Shown here in pieces: positions 22,980 to 35,800 of a stretch of 64,000 bases of DNA. Position 1 is the first letter of the stretch. Each line of letters opens with the position of its first letter. This stretch comes from Agapanthus africanus. Its lineage: Eukaryota > Streptophyta > Magnoliopsida > Asparagales > Amaryllidaceae. Both the position numbers and the translations under genes were made by a program. The stretch is from positions 185,087,044 to 185,151,043 of the forward strand of contig CM057344.1 in NCBI GenBank assembly GCA_030015575.1, in the 5' to 3' direction. Below the pieces are notes generated by a model, which saw nothing but the letters and a program-made list of their open reading frames with translations, was not told the DNA's origin and did not search any database.

Positions 22980-25182
22980 TGTTAGTTATATGTATGCCCT
23001 AGAGGCCATTGCTGTACATGAGATGTATATTGTAGTGGATGCTGGGACATATATAGGTAGGACTTTCTTGCTCGACATGATAGTACGCTATCTGGTTGCT
23101 CTTTATCTTAACATGTATACTTTCTGTCTCTCTATTTCATGTTTATAAAGCCCTTAGGATGTGTACTCGACTTGCAGGATATGATGTAGATCATACTGGT
23201 GGGTCCTGGGTAGTCCATGAGTACATCCTTCAATGTTCCTAGTCGTGGGAATATCGAGACGGGGCATCGATATTCCAGAGTAGACTAGCGTATATCTTCT
23301 CGACCCATGTGATGGGCGATGGATGATCCCATATCCATTGGTGTATAACATCAGAGATGGTATGCGGGTGCTCAGTGGAGACTGGGTACACTGAATGGAC
23401 TCGCCGAGAACTCCCAGATGGTATTATACCTCAAGTCAGATGGCAGTTCTCTGGTGACACTGGTACAGCTTAGTCTGTTGACCCGAGATCGTCATAGAGT
23501 CTTGTGTGTCTCCCACTGTGCTTTGATTTCCACCCTACCACGGCTCTACTGAGTCGTGAAAATAGGTGGTTTTTGGGTACAGTCCCGATTCACATGGAGG
23601 CAATGAGCGATAGGAGGGGATTCGTCTCTCCCGGTATTGGGGGTTGATGTTGTGCTATGCTCGACTGGCCATAAATGGAAATCCCTGGCCAGGGTTGCAC
23701 TGATTTACTGGTAAGTGTTATCAGTAGTTTCATTCTTGTTATGGACCCTACATCGGCATGACTTATCAAGCTGCCGGGGTCTGACTTTTGTCACCCCTAG
23801 GTGAGATATGCGACATATCAGACAAATAGACCGGACTGTGCGGTAAGTGTTACTGGTTGGATTCGCAGGAGTGTGAGCAGGCTTGCTCATTGATCTTCTG
23901 ATCGCTCAATACCCGGGTGGCCATTACGTTTAGCAGACCGCTTACGGCTTGTGGGTGATTGATATGATTACCACCTACTGCCGGTGTATTGACTGGTCTT
24001 TAGAGTCCTACACAGAGGTTTCCTGGCTCAAGCGAAACGAAATAGGAGCGCATATGAAATATGTGCGGGACCGAGAATAATACCAGTATGTGATACTGAA
24101 TTCTATTCTCATGATTTGTATCAAAGGACGGTTATATGAGATATAGCCGGGTTACCGAATCAAGTGTTGATTCGATACATTGATACACCTGATATTAGTC
24201 GGTTGTATGCGATATGACCGGATCATTAAATCAAGGATTGATTTAATGATTTAATGTATAATTATATATTTGATATATTACTTTACATTAACTAGTATTG
24301 GTTCACTTAAGATTGATTTTCTCACTTGATGTGCACAAGTTGTATATATGATATATGTTTGTGCACTAGTTTGTATCATGATTGATGATACAAGAAAACT
24401 TGAGTGTGTGTATGACTTACACCAAGTTTAGGTCAATGGTTTAGGTTTTTAATTATTTTGGTAAAACAAAATGGTGGCTTTCTTTGTTTTTTGCTTGAAG
24501 CTTCATGAAACTTTTAAGCATCTTTGACAAAGTCTAACCATTTTGTTTTGCATAAGATTTTCATTAACCTAACCATTAACTTAAACTCTAGTTTAGTCTA
24601 TACAAAGGTTAACTCACTCATGGTTGCATTATGATAGACTTCACTTGATTATTCATTTTTTAATAATTCATATTCCTTTCTTTCTTCTTCATCTTCTTCA
24701 AGTGAAGAAAAGCTTGCTAGAAAATTTTCAAGTGAAGAAAAAGAGTGAGAAATCCAAATCTAAAGTAAACCGATTTCCTATTTCTTCATCCTCTACCACT
24801 TGCCATGTAGTATAGGGTGTTCTCTTCACAAAGTTTATGACCAAGTGAAGATGGAGCTTGAGTTTGAGTCTTCTCGACGTAGATCATCTTCGGCCTCGAA
24901 GTCAACGACCTAGCCCGCTCATTTCTCCGAAGAAACCATCGCTAGAGTCCAGGATCCTGATGATCGCAGCGAAGGAACGTCAACACGGAGCTTTAGAAGT
25001 GAAGGACCGGATCTACAAAGGTTGTAATCCCTTTCACTTATAGTTAAAGAGTTTAACTTGCTTTTAGTTTCGCCTAATCTCTAGTATACGATCTTGCATA
25101 GGGTTATTCGGCACATAAAAAATTTGATTTTGGCATGGTAGATGCCTTGTAGAACCTTGTTAGTGTGCCTAAGAACCCTACA
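22980..25182 (+). repeat. 3' LTR of copia-2
   Basis: 2203 bp, colinear with 14815-17018, with scattered substitutions (for example around 23130-23150). It ends AAGAACCCTACA and is followed by the target duplication AATAG. Confidence 0.92.
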
Positions 25183-25187
25183 AATAG

Positions 25188-25546
25188 TTGGGTCCCGATT
25201 CCAACTGATGAGTAGGTATTACTCCTAGGAGATTTTTACTTCACAACTAGCTAAATCATTAGGTGTTTAGAAAGGTCTTAACGGGGTTATGCCTCTGCAG
25301 AAACAAAGTTATTTAGTTAGTTCCATGAGAAAGCACGGGGAGCATCCCTCGGAGTACTAATACTGGCCTGGCTGAATGGTTAGCGAACTTCTTAGGTGTA
25401 AATGATCCCGACTAGTTCTTTTTCTAGGGTTTGAAGGAGAATTCAAGTAAACAATAGGAGCCATCCTTATTAGATAAAATAATTAACCAATATAATCTTG
25501 ATAGAGTGCACGCTGAGTTTTTCTTTTCTTTATCTGGTTTGCGACC
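25188..25546 (+). mobile_element. Copia-1 leader (second part)
   Basis: This continues the leader cut at 14814. It can be aligned with 19806-20175 of copia-2: TCCCGATTCCAACTG, GTGTTTAGAAAGGTCTTAAC and GAGCCATCCTTATTAGATAAAATA are shared. It leads to the ATG at 25547. The pyrimidine tract before the ATG has lost its AG. Confidence 0.75.
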
Positions 25547-26638
25547 ATGACTGACCTTAAACTAAAACTCGTAAACCAAGTTAACGAAACCTTTTTAAAA
25601 ACTGTCTTTGGATTGTCATGATTCATGACAAATTCGTTTATATCCCCGCCACTCCTTTTTTACCCTTTGACTTCTCCAGAACACTTTTTATCACTACGGA
25701 GATCCATATTGCTTGGAACGGCCATCTCGTATAATTATATACGAATTCGAAGATGTTTCTTCAGTCGAGAATGGTCACTGGTTTTGAAGAAATTGAATTG
25801 GATAATTCTGTTGTCTTCTTCTCCACCTTCACTCTTGTTGAGAGCTCCTTGCATAAGGGGAGTACACCAATTATGCTTGTTGGATAGTCTTCTTCCAAAC
25901 CTTAGGCAGATACTTAATGGTAGGGAAGGAAGAAAACCAACTAGCCTAAGTATGGTGTAAAGAAGGTAAAATATAGAGACATATAAAAGGATTGAAGTGA
26001 GGGAAAAGGAAATTACAACTACTGTCGTAAATCTGGGCATTGGAAAAGGCATTACTAGGATTACCAAGCCACCCCCTTGGAACATTTTAATAATTTAGTT
26101 TTTCTGTGTAGATGTAATTAAAAACAGTTTCCCCATTAATTCTGACTCCTGGGTATATGTATACCGGATAAGAATCCCACATGTGTAGGGCGTTACAGAT
26201 ACTAAGAAGAAGAATATTGGAAAATGGGTGATTTGATCCTCAGTATTAGAATTCATAGAAATTGGTGATATTGGATTAAATAACCTGGTTTTTCCTTACG
26301 ACAAATATTGGTTTTGAATAACCGTTATTATGCAGCAATTTTTAAAATAGTATAGCTGTATCTTTATTTTATAAAGTGGGATATAATTTTTTGAAAATTG
26401 TGTTCTAAACATTTATTTTTATCAGTTGAGGATAAGATAAAGTGTATTGAATATTTGTATGGACATTATTAACCAAAATACAGTTTTTCAACTAACAACA
26501 TACGGAATTTGAGTTAGTATACTCTTGGGACTTATACATGGTAATGTATGTTTTCCGGTGTCCTCATGGAAAAGAGGTTGGTACTCATACTTCATTCTGC
26601 TTTTCCTTTGAGTTATCTGGTTTTTAGACACATGTTCG
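25547..26638 (+). pseudogene. Copia-1 gag, protease and integrase N-terminal remnants
   Basis: The ATG at 25547 is in the GCGACCATG context and is followed by MTDLKLKLVN, soon stopped. A broken zinc knuckle reads YCRKSGHWKRHY (26018-26055): the first and last Cys of CX2CX4HX4C are lost. A protease trace (DSWVYVYRIR) follows at 26143, with no DTG. Integrase traces LGTYTW and YSYFILLF are at 26520-26610. The integrase is cut at 26638 by the solo LTR and resumes at 28716. Confidence 0.65.
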
Positions 26639-28710
26639 TGTTGGGTTTCCATAGCACCTAATCTAGGGTTTGGAAGTATCACACATGCTACTTTAAAATT
26701 TTAGAGAAGAGCTAAGCAAACTAACCATGAATCTTAACTAGAATATTTAGGGTAACACCAAAAGTATCACATACAGCAAGCTATATAACACTAAGTGTAG
26801 AGAATACAACCTTTGTAGTTCTCTTTTCTTGACTCCTTGGATCCTTGAGAGTTTGAACCGGCTTGCTAGTGATCTTCCAAGTCCACGATGATCCACCCGG
26901 AGTCCACTTTGTCCAAGCTCCTAGCTCCACTTGATCGAGGATGAAGATGAAACTAACACTCTAAACTAATTGGATAGACCAGTGTAGAATGATGATGTGG
27001 TTTGTATTCTTACTTCAAAACCCTATCTTTATCACTATCTCACTCACTAAAGATTTCAAGAAAGCAAAGAGAAACTAGGAAGAAGATGATGGCAAACTCA
27101 AGAGCTCAATGTTTTGATAATGATAAAAGATAATGAGAATGAATAATATATAAAATCATTCTCACAAGTAACCATAGGTTAATAAATATCTAAATATTTA
27201 TTTTAGAGTAATATCATCCATATAAAATTAACTCATGGTTTAAGTGAGGTGAAGTGTAGAATCAAGAGTAATTCTCAACCATGAATTAATTCTATTTTTT
27301 TTAACTCATAAATAAATAAATATAGATAGATAGATAGATAGATAATTACTACCATGTGAGTCTTGTATTGCCACCATTTGTGTATCAACAACCATGATAC
27401 ACAAAAATGTATGCATGTATGTGTGCATGCACATCATCATGTGCATCAACATAAACATATGCATACATGCATGCATACAACAAAGAAAAGGGTTTAACAA
27501 AGTGAGTTATAAAGTCAATGTTAAATCAACACTTGATTTAACAAACTGGTCATATCACATACGACCCGACCAATAGTAAAACGCCCGATTAATATACGGT
27601 ATCACATACTCGCATTTAATCGGGCCCACGTGCATATCTCATATACACACCACATCATTTCGCCTGGGCTTGAAAACTCCTCTGTGGGAATCTAAGACTC
27701 GTCAATACGCCGGCAGTGGAAGATGATTATATCAAACACCCACAAGTCGCAAGAGGTCAGCTAAACGTAACAGCCACCCGGGTATTGAGCGATCAGAAGA
27801 AAACAAGTGAACCTGTCAAAACTCTCGTCGAGCCAACTTGCAACACTACCGTACAGTCTGATCTTTTCGTCTGATATGCTGTATATCGAGTCTTGGATGG
27901 TATCGTCGACCCCAATAACTCAATAAGTCATGCCGGTGTATGGCTCATAACAGATCGAGAAACTACTGATAACACTTATCAGTAAATCTCAGCAGCCCTG
28001 GCCAGGGACTTCCTGTTATAGCCAATCGAGCATAGCACAACATCAACCCCAATACCGAGAGAGAAAAAACCCCACCTATCACTTATTGCCTCCATGTGCC
28101 TCGGGACTGTACCCAAAATCCACCTGTTTGCATGACTCAGTAGAGCCGTGGTAGGGTGGAGATCAAAGTACAGTGGGAGGACACACAAGACACTATGACG
28201 ATCTCGGGTCTATAGACTAACTTGTACCAGTGTCACCTAAGAACTGCTATCCGAAGATAGATATAATAACATATAGGAGTTCTCGGCAAGTCCGTTCAGT
28301 GTACCCAGTCTCCACTGAGCATCCGCATACAGTCTTTGGTGTTACCACACCAGATGGATATGGGATCATCTATCGCCCATCACATGGGACAAGAATGGTA
28401 TATGCTAGTCTAATCTAGAATATCGATGCGCCATCTCGATACACCCACGACTAGGAATTGTTCAAGGATATGCTCAAAAACTACAAGTGTCCCACTAGTA
28501 TGACCCACATCAATAGTCGTAGTAGTCAAGCGAATATCCCGAGGGTTTTATCAACATGTACCAAATGAGTAAGATGCATGATCAAATGAACATGTCAAGA
28601 TAAAGTAAACCAGATAGCATACTATCATGTCGAGCAAGAAAGTTTTCTTCATACATGTCTAAGCATCCACTATACATATAATAGTCTCTAGGGCATACAT
28701 ATATCCAACA
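26639..28710 (-). repeat. Solo copia LTR (2072 bp)
   Basis: It has TG...CA ends (TGTTGGGTTT / ATATCCAACA on the plus strand). The flanks GTTCG (26634-26638) and GTTCA (28711-28715) are a 5 bp target duplication with one change. The copy in the tandem repeat has TTTCG, which supports GTTCG as the original. The LTR splits the copia-1 integrase at colinear positions, and no internal sequence is left, so it is a solo LTR formed by LTR-LTR recombination. A hairpin with arms GTTAAATCAA/TTGATTTAAC is at 27520-27542, and GATA and ATGC-rich simple repeats lie at 27319-27342 and 27405-27480. Confidence 0.85.
27319..27342 (+). repeat. GATA simple repeat
   Basis: About six GATA units inside the solo LTR, followed by a palindrome-rich ATGCATGTATGTGTGCATGC stretch (27405-27480). 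Confidence 0.9.
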
Positions 28711-28715
28711 GTTCA

Positions 28716-29340
28716 TTGAAATGCCGAGTCTAAGTATTTTTAGATGTTTATAAGTATAAGAATAAAGTAAAGAACCATACGTTGAAAGCATCAAGATTCT
28801 ACGAAGTGATCGAAGATGTAAATACTTATGCTAGGTATTCCGTCATAGTAATTTTGAGAATTTGATTCTCTCACAGGTTACTCATCCGTGGGTGCGCTCC
28901 TTAATGAGTAAGGTTGTATGGCCTTCTTCCACTTAGGTGATATGCATTAGAAACAGCTGCATGCCAATTGAATATGGTTCCATCTAAATTAGTGCATTTG
29001 ATTCTATATAGACACAAAATAGTTGCATATCTTGAGATTGTTAAGATATGGATTTGATTTCTACTTAAAAGCCGAATCCGGATATACTCAAGGTACGTTT
29101 CAGTAATGGAAGTTTGTGGGTTATCCTAAGCTTTAGCAAGGGTTTAACTTTTACCATTTTCAAGAAAAAAAATTGGTTTGCTCTTGACTTGCCACCTTTT
29201 TATAAAAAGGATTTCTTTGCAAAAGAAATTAGTGGGAGTATGGTAGAACTGCAAGTGATTCTAAAACCACAAATGGTTATTAAAAATTTAGTAGGACATA
29301 CAGATTCAATTAGACCAACAAACCATTAGCCGCTCCGCAG
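28716..29340 (+). pseudogene. Copia-1 integrase C-terminal remnant (copy A)
   Basis: This continues the integrase cut by the solo LTR. Matches to IKTLRSDRGGEYL are visible at 28785-28830 (IKILRSDRRCKYL). NFENLILSQVTHPWVRSLM follows, matching the segment after LKEN in copia-3, and the NSCMPIEYG-like stretch corresponds to LLNRVPTKTVPTTPYELW. There are many stops. No product is possible. Confidence 0.65.
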
Positions 29341-29399
29341 ATTTAGTGGGTGATCTCAACAACCTGAGAGGTATTTCGGTTTTCTCGTAGACGGTGTCA

Positions 29400-29760
29400 A
29401 GGAGGTTTGCATCATGAAGATAATGACTCAACTTGATATTGCTTTTGTTCATGATTATGAGATCTGGCAGGTAGATGACTATAACATCTTTTTAAATGGG
29501 AATTTAGAAGTGCAAGTGCATATGACTCTGTCTAAGGGTTTTCACAGTCAGTGGGAGCAGCAGAAGGTCTGCAAGATGCTTTGTCTATTTATAGACTAAA
29601 GCAGGCAAAGCGGAGATGGATCATCTGTTTTGGTGTGACAGTTAAGGTTTTTGACTTCATCAGAAAAACAGATGAACCAGGTAAGAAGGATGTCAGGAGT
29701 ATTGTTATGGATGATATACTCTTGATAGAAAATGATGTTCTTATACTACAATAGGTAAAA
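29400..29760 (+). pseudogene. Copia-1 reverse transcriptase remnant (copy A)
   Basis: Frames give VHDYEIWQVDDYNIFLNGN (norm IWQMDVKTAFLNGN) and, after a frameshift near 29560, KQAKRRWIICFGVTVKVFDF and VMDDILLIENDV (norm YVDDILLIGNDI). The DD pair survives but the N-terminal half of RT is missing, with roughly 350 codons lost between integrase and here. Confidence 0.75.
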
Positions 29761-29989
29761 CTGTGGTTGTTACAAATTTCTCCGTAAAGGATTTGAATAA
29801 TATATTAGGGATTCTGGTGACTAGATCTATATCGATAGATCAAGATTTGGGAAGTGTCCCAATCAGGATACTTGGACACCATTCAAAAATGGTTTAGAAT
29901 GGACGACTCCTGGCGCGGTAGTTTATTCGTAGGTGATGGAGTCGCCCTCTCTAAAGAGATGTCATATTGACTGATGATGAGAAAAACTC

Positions 29990-30590
29990 GCGTGAATGAA
30001 ATTTCAATTGCTTTAGCAATTAGGTCAATCTTGCGATGTCATGTACCAGAGCAGATATTTATTTTGCACTTGTTGTAAGCCGATATTAATCCAATCCAAG
30101 AAAAACAAAGGGAAGCAGTGAAGCACATATTAGGATGTTCTTAGTGTATTGTAACAGCAGCCTCCTACAGGAGGCGGTTACCGGTTCTAGCTTCCGAGGT
30201 GACTTGGATGATAGTGTAGCTGTCAAAGTAACAAGTTTACCCTCTTTTGAGGTACAGTATGTTGGACGAGGTTCTAAGTGGAATACTGAGGTTGACATGG
30301 CACCGGATGCTAATTAAATTCAATGGTGGATACCGCCTAAGAAGTTTGTTGGATAAAATTATTCATTTATAAACTTGGTCCCATCATGTATCCAGATAAA
30401 TTCTAAAGCAGGGTATTGCTTGATTCGGGAGATAGTTGATCTCCATGAAGTTGTGATATAGAAAGATAATAGTAGAAACATTATAGTGGATCCACTAACT
30501 GAGAATATTTCTCGAACACACAAGCTATTAGTATAGAAGTTAGGTATTTGGTAGCACACAAGCTGTCGGTATGCGATACCGCAATAATTG
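29990..30590 (+). pseudogene. Copia-1 RNase H remnant (copy A)
   Basis: The frame around 30100-30320 reads RMFLVYCNSSLLQEAVTGSS, FRGDLDDSVAVKV and FEVQYVGRGSKWNTEVDMA. It has the layout of copia RNase H from MFLVYGR..., with substitutions at catalytic sites. A further trace (VDPLTENIS, norm ADPFTKALP) lies at 30489-30515. A degraded purine tract precedes the LTR at 30613. Confidence 0.65.
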
Positions 30591-30612
30591 GCCTTAAGTG
30601 CAAATGTGAGAT

Positions 30613-31412
30613 TGTTGGATATACCGCCCTCAAGGCAATTATTTTAATTACAGGTATGCAATTATGGTAATTGAAGGAGGTCCTATACGGTTAGAATAGT
30701 CTTGCTCAAGATGATAATATGCTATCTGGTTTGTTTTTATCATGTATGTGTATACATTTTTTATTACGTATCGTGAATACATAATGATAAAGCCCGTAGG
30801 TTCTTTGCTTGACTACCAGAGTTATGACAGTTATCATAATTGTGAGAGATGGGTAGTCCATAAGCACATACTTAAATATCCCTAGTCGTGAGAGTATCGA
30901 GACTGGGAATCGATATGCCAAAGTAGACTAGTGTATACGTCTCTAGACCCCGAGGAGGGACAGTGGCTGGTCTCATAGCCATTAGTGTGTTGCACCTAAG
31001 ATTATATACAGGTGATCACTGGATGTGAGTAAACCGGACGGACTCACCGAGAACTTTTAGAAGGTACTATACCTGTCGTTAGATAGCAGTTCTCTCGTGG
31101 TATGAGTATAGGGTGTCTGTTGACCTGAGATCGTCATTTGTCATGTGTGAGTTCTCACAGTACTTAAATTACTACCCTACCACGGCTCTACTGAGTCATA
31201 CAAACAGGTTTTAGTTATTCCTGAGCTACATAGAGGCAGTGAGCGATCAGAAGTGATTCGCCTATCCTATTACAGGGAGTCAATGTCGTGCTGTGTTCAG
31301 TTGGGTATCACCATAAATCCCTGGCCACGGTGGATCAGATTTATTCATAAGAGATCAATAGTTTCTCGGTAGGTGATGAGCTTGACACCGGCACGACTTA
31401 TCGGGTTATTAG
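30613..31412 (+). repeat. 3' LTR of copia-1, first 800 bp (copy A)
   Basis: It starts TGTTGGATATACCGCCCTCA after GTGAGAT and is colinear with the first 800 bp of the copia-2 LTR (CTATCTGGTTTGTTTTTATC, AAAGCCCGTAGG, TACCCTACCACGGCTCTACT). It is interrupted at 31413 by an LTR in the opposite orientation. Confidence 0.8.
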
Positions 31413-32830
31413 TGTTGGGATACCCACAACGGCAGTAAGGTTTCGGGTAGCATCATCCATGCCAAGTTTAAATTTTTTGCCATTATAGATAACCCTAAAC
31501 ATGAATCTTTAACTAGAGAATCAAACTAAAATTATATGTTAACAACTTAACATCTACGAGTTAGGGATTACAACCTTTGTAGTCCGTTCCTTCGCTTCAT
31601 AAGCTTCGAGTTAAGGTCCCTTCGCTGCGATCATCAAGCTCCCACACTCTAGAGAGGCTCCATGAGGTGAATGAGACATTCTTGCTTGAAGACTTCACAA
31701 TCCAAGATGATCTATCTTGAGGAATCAAAAACCTAAACTCTCTCTTCACTAATGAGGTATTAGTGAAGTGAACACCCTAATCTAAGTGGCTAGAATAGAT
31801 GAGGATGATGAAGTAGGAATTTTGCTCTCTTTTATTTTCTATTTCTCACTTTAATTCATCACAAATGAAAAAGCTAGTAAAGCTTTGTGAGAAGAAGAAG
31901 AAAATGAAGTTGTGAAGAAAAAATAAAATGAGCTTAGGTTAATAATGCAACCATGGTGAGTTAGTAAATATCATGGCTAACTCATGTAGAGAATAAACCA
32001 TAGGCTAAGGTTAGGGTTAGGTTAATAAATATCTTAGAAATATCCAAATGGTGGACTTAGTCAACAAGAAGAAAAATCTTAGCATAAATCTACATTTTGA
32101 ATTATCTAAAATGAATTTAAAAAACCTAACCCTAATTCAGGTATGGTATGATTCTCATAAACCCTAATTGCATTCGTAACCAAGCATGTTACAATTATAC
32201 ATATCACATGTATATAATTATGTAACAAAAGAAAATAACACAATTAATATATATCACATATATATAAATGTATCATCAAGTGAGAAAAAGAATCATTTAT
32301 GTGAGCTTATATTAGTTAATGTAATCTAATATATCAAATATATAATTATACACTAAATTATCGAATCAACACTTGATCCGATAATCCAGCTATTTTACAA
32401 ATAACCGACTAATATACTATGTATCTTTTTATCGAATCAACACTTGATCCGATGACCCGGCTATATCATATATACCCGGCCAATATTGCATATCGCGAGA
32501 ATAGAATACGGTATCTCATATCGAATTAATCTCGGAACCGCACATATCACATATGTGCTCCTACTCCGTTTCGCCTGAGCCAGGAAACCTCTGTGTAGGA
32601 CTCTAACGACTCGTTAATACGCCGGCAGTAGGTGATGATCATATCAAACACCTACAAGCTGCAAGCAGTCAGCTAAACGTAACTGCCACCCGGGTATTGA
32701 GCGATCAGAAGATCAACAAACAAACCTGCACTCACTCCTGTGAATCCAATCAGTAACACTACCGTACACTCCGGTCTCTTCGTCCGATATGTCGCATATC
32801 GAGTCTAGAGGTGGTAAACGTCAGACCCCA
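31413..32830 (-). repeat. Minus-strand copia LTR inside the copia-1 3' LTR (copy A)
   Basis: It starts TGTTGGGATACCCACAACGG and is colinear with the solo LTR at 26639. It carries two inverted repeats, CGAATCAACACTTGATCCG at 32362-32380 and 32433-32451, 71 bp apart. At 32831 it is cut by the Tekay-like LTR; the five bases before are CCCCA. Its U3 part would lie beyond that insertion and is not seen as such. Confidence 0.8.
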
Positions 32831-35800
32831 TGTCACGACCCGAAATATTAGCTCGCGACCAGCACTTAAATCACGCAACGTCTAAAGGCGTAACATAATT
32901 CAAGTACGCTGAAACCTAGAAATCTAAACCTTTTTGAGAAAATAAAGGAGGTGAAGTTTTGAAATAAAGGTATAATGAAATCAAGTTTTCTTAATGCATA
33001 GAAAAGGAACAAAAAAATTGCAAGTGAAAATTTCTAGTTGGACAACATATTTCGTCTTTTAAAAATTTGGGCAGCACCACTTTTGTATTTTTTTGATCCA
33101 AAACCACAAATACATTATAATAATAATAAAGGCATCCCCAAGCGGGAGCTAGCTCATCGCCAAACGGCGGATCACAACCACGCAAGACAGTATATATAAG
33201 TATACGACGCCCAACGGCGAAGTTCACTACAAAAGATGAATAAATAAGCTAGACATCAAAACCATAAGTAGCGCAAAACCCCTTGCTCTAAGTCTCGCAA
33301 CCACAATCTCACTAAGTCTAATTACTTATACAATTTAATAATTTTGATTGATGGAGTTGACTAGATACAATAAGAAATATAAATATAAGAGTGGGTACGA
33401 TACAAATGCCCCACCTGCCAATGCAAAACACCCAAATAAAGCTTTGTGCCAGCGATGCCGCTACGGATCCATACGGTCAACCTGCAAGAACTGTGGCACA
33501 ACGGAGGTGAGTTGTCAAATCGTGAGTAGAAAAACATCTACTAGTAAAAATCGAACAAACAACGACTCCTAGGTCAACTATATCATAAAGGTAAAACTAT
33601 GATATCTAGGGTGACCGGGTCTCTATATATGCGAACAATGTAGTCAATACCTATATGTATGCGGATATAATCCAACAGTATAAGCATTGTCTATATGCAT
33701 GTGGATCTCGTCCAACCATATAATCAATGTATGTATGTACGTAAATATCATAAAGGAGTGTGCAAGAAAGTATGAGAATATAAATCAACGGTGTCCCTCA
33801 CGACACATCAAAATCATGGAATCTGGGTGTCCAATATCGACACCCGAAAACATCATGAAACCCGTGTCCAGTATCGACACGTAAATCCTTATATCTCGGG
33901 CTCCATCAGTCCGGATTGGCCCACGGGCTCCGTCAGTCCGGATCGGCCCATATCATCTCTCGACTCCGGTCGGTATCCTCCGGATATCCGCCGAGCCCAA
34001 ATACTATCACTGGTAGGTAGTGGTCCCATTGCCAGGCTCACCATCTGCAGCACAATAATCCGTTCTCGCTCTGGGGTACCATACCGGGTCCACCATGTAC
34101 CCGCAATCGGCCTCATCCAACTTCTCGAATCGGGTTTCACATGTCACTCTCAGAACCGTGAAAACACATAGTGGATGCACTGAAATATTATATCAAGAGA
34201 AACAGGGGTTTTAAAACAATACATGCTTTCTTTTAAAATGTCCACGGTTCTCAAATCCAGAAATCTCATGGAAACAACATATCTCAATGCGTAAAATCAT
34301 AGAGCATGATGTATGCGACATATAATAGAAATGTAAGCATATCCGTATATCATGCAACATGGAACTGCGATACGACATATTAAGGGAAAACCGCTCTTTT
34401 AAATCATTCCAGTTTTTATAATATAATAAGCGGTTCTTAATTTCCCAATAAAACCAGTTATCTATGTAGGTACAATATGTATATGCGCAAGTATAGAGGT
34501 ACCAATGTATGTGTGCACCAATATGGATATACAAATGCGTATGTGCGCAAGTATGGATATATCAAAGTATATGTGCACCAATATGAATATACAATGTGTA
34601 TGTACGCAAGCATGTTATGCGAAGAATCATATCATGATGCAGCAATCCTACTGTGTAGTGACATGGAAATTATCGATGATGAAGTGTGTGAGCCGGCAAT
34701 CTGTGTGCGTGTAACATACGCAACATCGATAATGGTGTAAGTATACTAGCACAGGTATAAGTAATGCAATGCGAATAACATGAATGCAGCATAAGGTAAA
34801 TCACATGCAAATGCTGACTGGTACACGTATCTAATATGACCGAGTTGGTGAATTTATCAATCGGCATCCAGCCTCACAACATCACGTATGGTATAATCCA
34901 TCGTACGACATCCTCTAGTAAAGGGTATGGATCAATCATCAAGTCAAACTCATCACGTACGGAAAATCATCGTACGGCGGCATTAAACCATTAGGGATCC
35001 TATCATCCTATATGACAAATGAGGGGAACGGACCTAACGTCTCATACGGCAACCTCTCATGATTCAAAAAATATATAAATATATCTATATATCTATGTCT
35101 CAGGTCACATCCACATTAATCTCATATCAGGTGACCGGCAAGGTATCAATCATCTCAAGCGACTCGCATCCGTATACCATCAGATCATCAAATCATCATA
35201 TCACGTCTTATGTTTTTTTCATCGCATTCATATCCCACATGAAGTCAATTTTAACTATACCATCTACCCTTACTATAAGCATACGTATCAAATCTAACAT
35301 ACACGCCCGAACCATACAATTAGTTTTTAAAAGAAGCAATCGTTGTTTTGAAAGTAGGGGTTACGATGTTTTTAAGGAAAAGATATCATTTGAATATCCG
35401 TAACATCCCTCAAGGTATCTGTTTAAAAGATGCATACGATTCTTCAGTTTGGAAATAGGTATGGTTCGGATGACACATTTACGTCAGCTATCTAGTCTTA
35501 TAGTACCCTAAACGGCAATATCGTCAAACATCATCCTCAAATTCCGTCTTCACATATTAGCCGTATCATATCACTTCTAACTATCCTTTAATTTCTAATA
35601 TTGTTCTCTAGCTATCCTTTGACTCTATTTATAGTTTTCAAAATAAGGTTTCCTTAACCATATTCTATATGTATAAATCGGTTTCCATCAAAGTTTGCGG
35701 GGGTGGTATAAGCCATCCACCCGACTTCCCCCGTGGATATAGATCCACTCACCTTGATCCTTGCTTCTCGAAATCGATGACTCCATGCTCCATCGTCTCG

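Larger units (their letters stand above)
14810..25187 (+). mobile_element. Copia-2: Angela-type element with both LTRs and target duplication
   Basis: The element spans 14815-25182, flanked by the perfect 5 bp target duplication AATAG (14810-14814 and 25183-25187). LTRs are 2204 and 2203 bp and look about 97-98% alike by eye. The primer site is at 17020-17032 and the purine tract just before 22980. The internal region is defective: the gag core is missing and the pol frames are heavily broken. It is inserted in the leader of copia-1, which resumes after it. The U3 tip TGTTAG..ATGCCCTAGAGGC resembles the start of barley BARE-1/Angela LTRs, which is the basis for the lineage call. Confidence 0.9.

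Noticed and set aside
25208..25245. CTGATGAG followed by a possible stem, resembling a hammerhead ribozyme core
   Set aside because: The conserved GAAA after stem II is missing and the homologous copia-2 sequence (CACTGCGAGTAA) lacks CTGATGA.
27405..27480. Possible functional palindrome cluster of ATGCATGC words
   Set aside because: Simple-repeat sequence in a solo LTR, adjacent to a GATA run; best explained as microsatellite drift.
29965..29990. Second CTGATGA match with a short stem
   Set aside because: No GAAA or flanking stems I and III could be fitted; it lies in decayed copia pol.
33791..34171. 126-codon frame in the Tekay-like LTR, with a 130-codon counterpart at 62165-62557
   Set aside because: It spans a direct repeat and low-complexity sequence and is not open in the LTR at 1430-6197; it recurs because of the segmental duplication.
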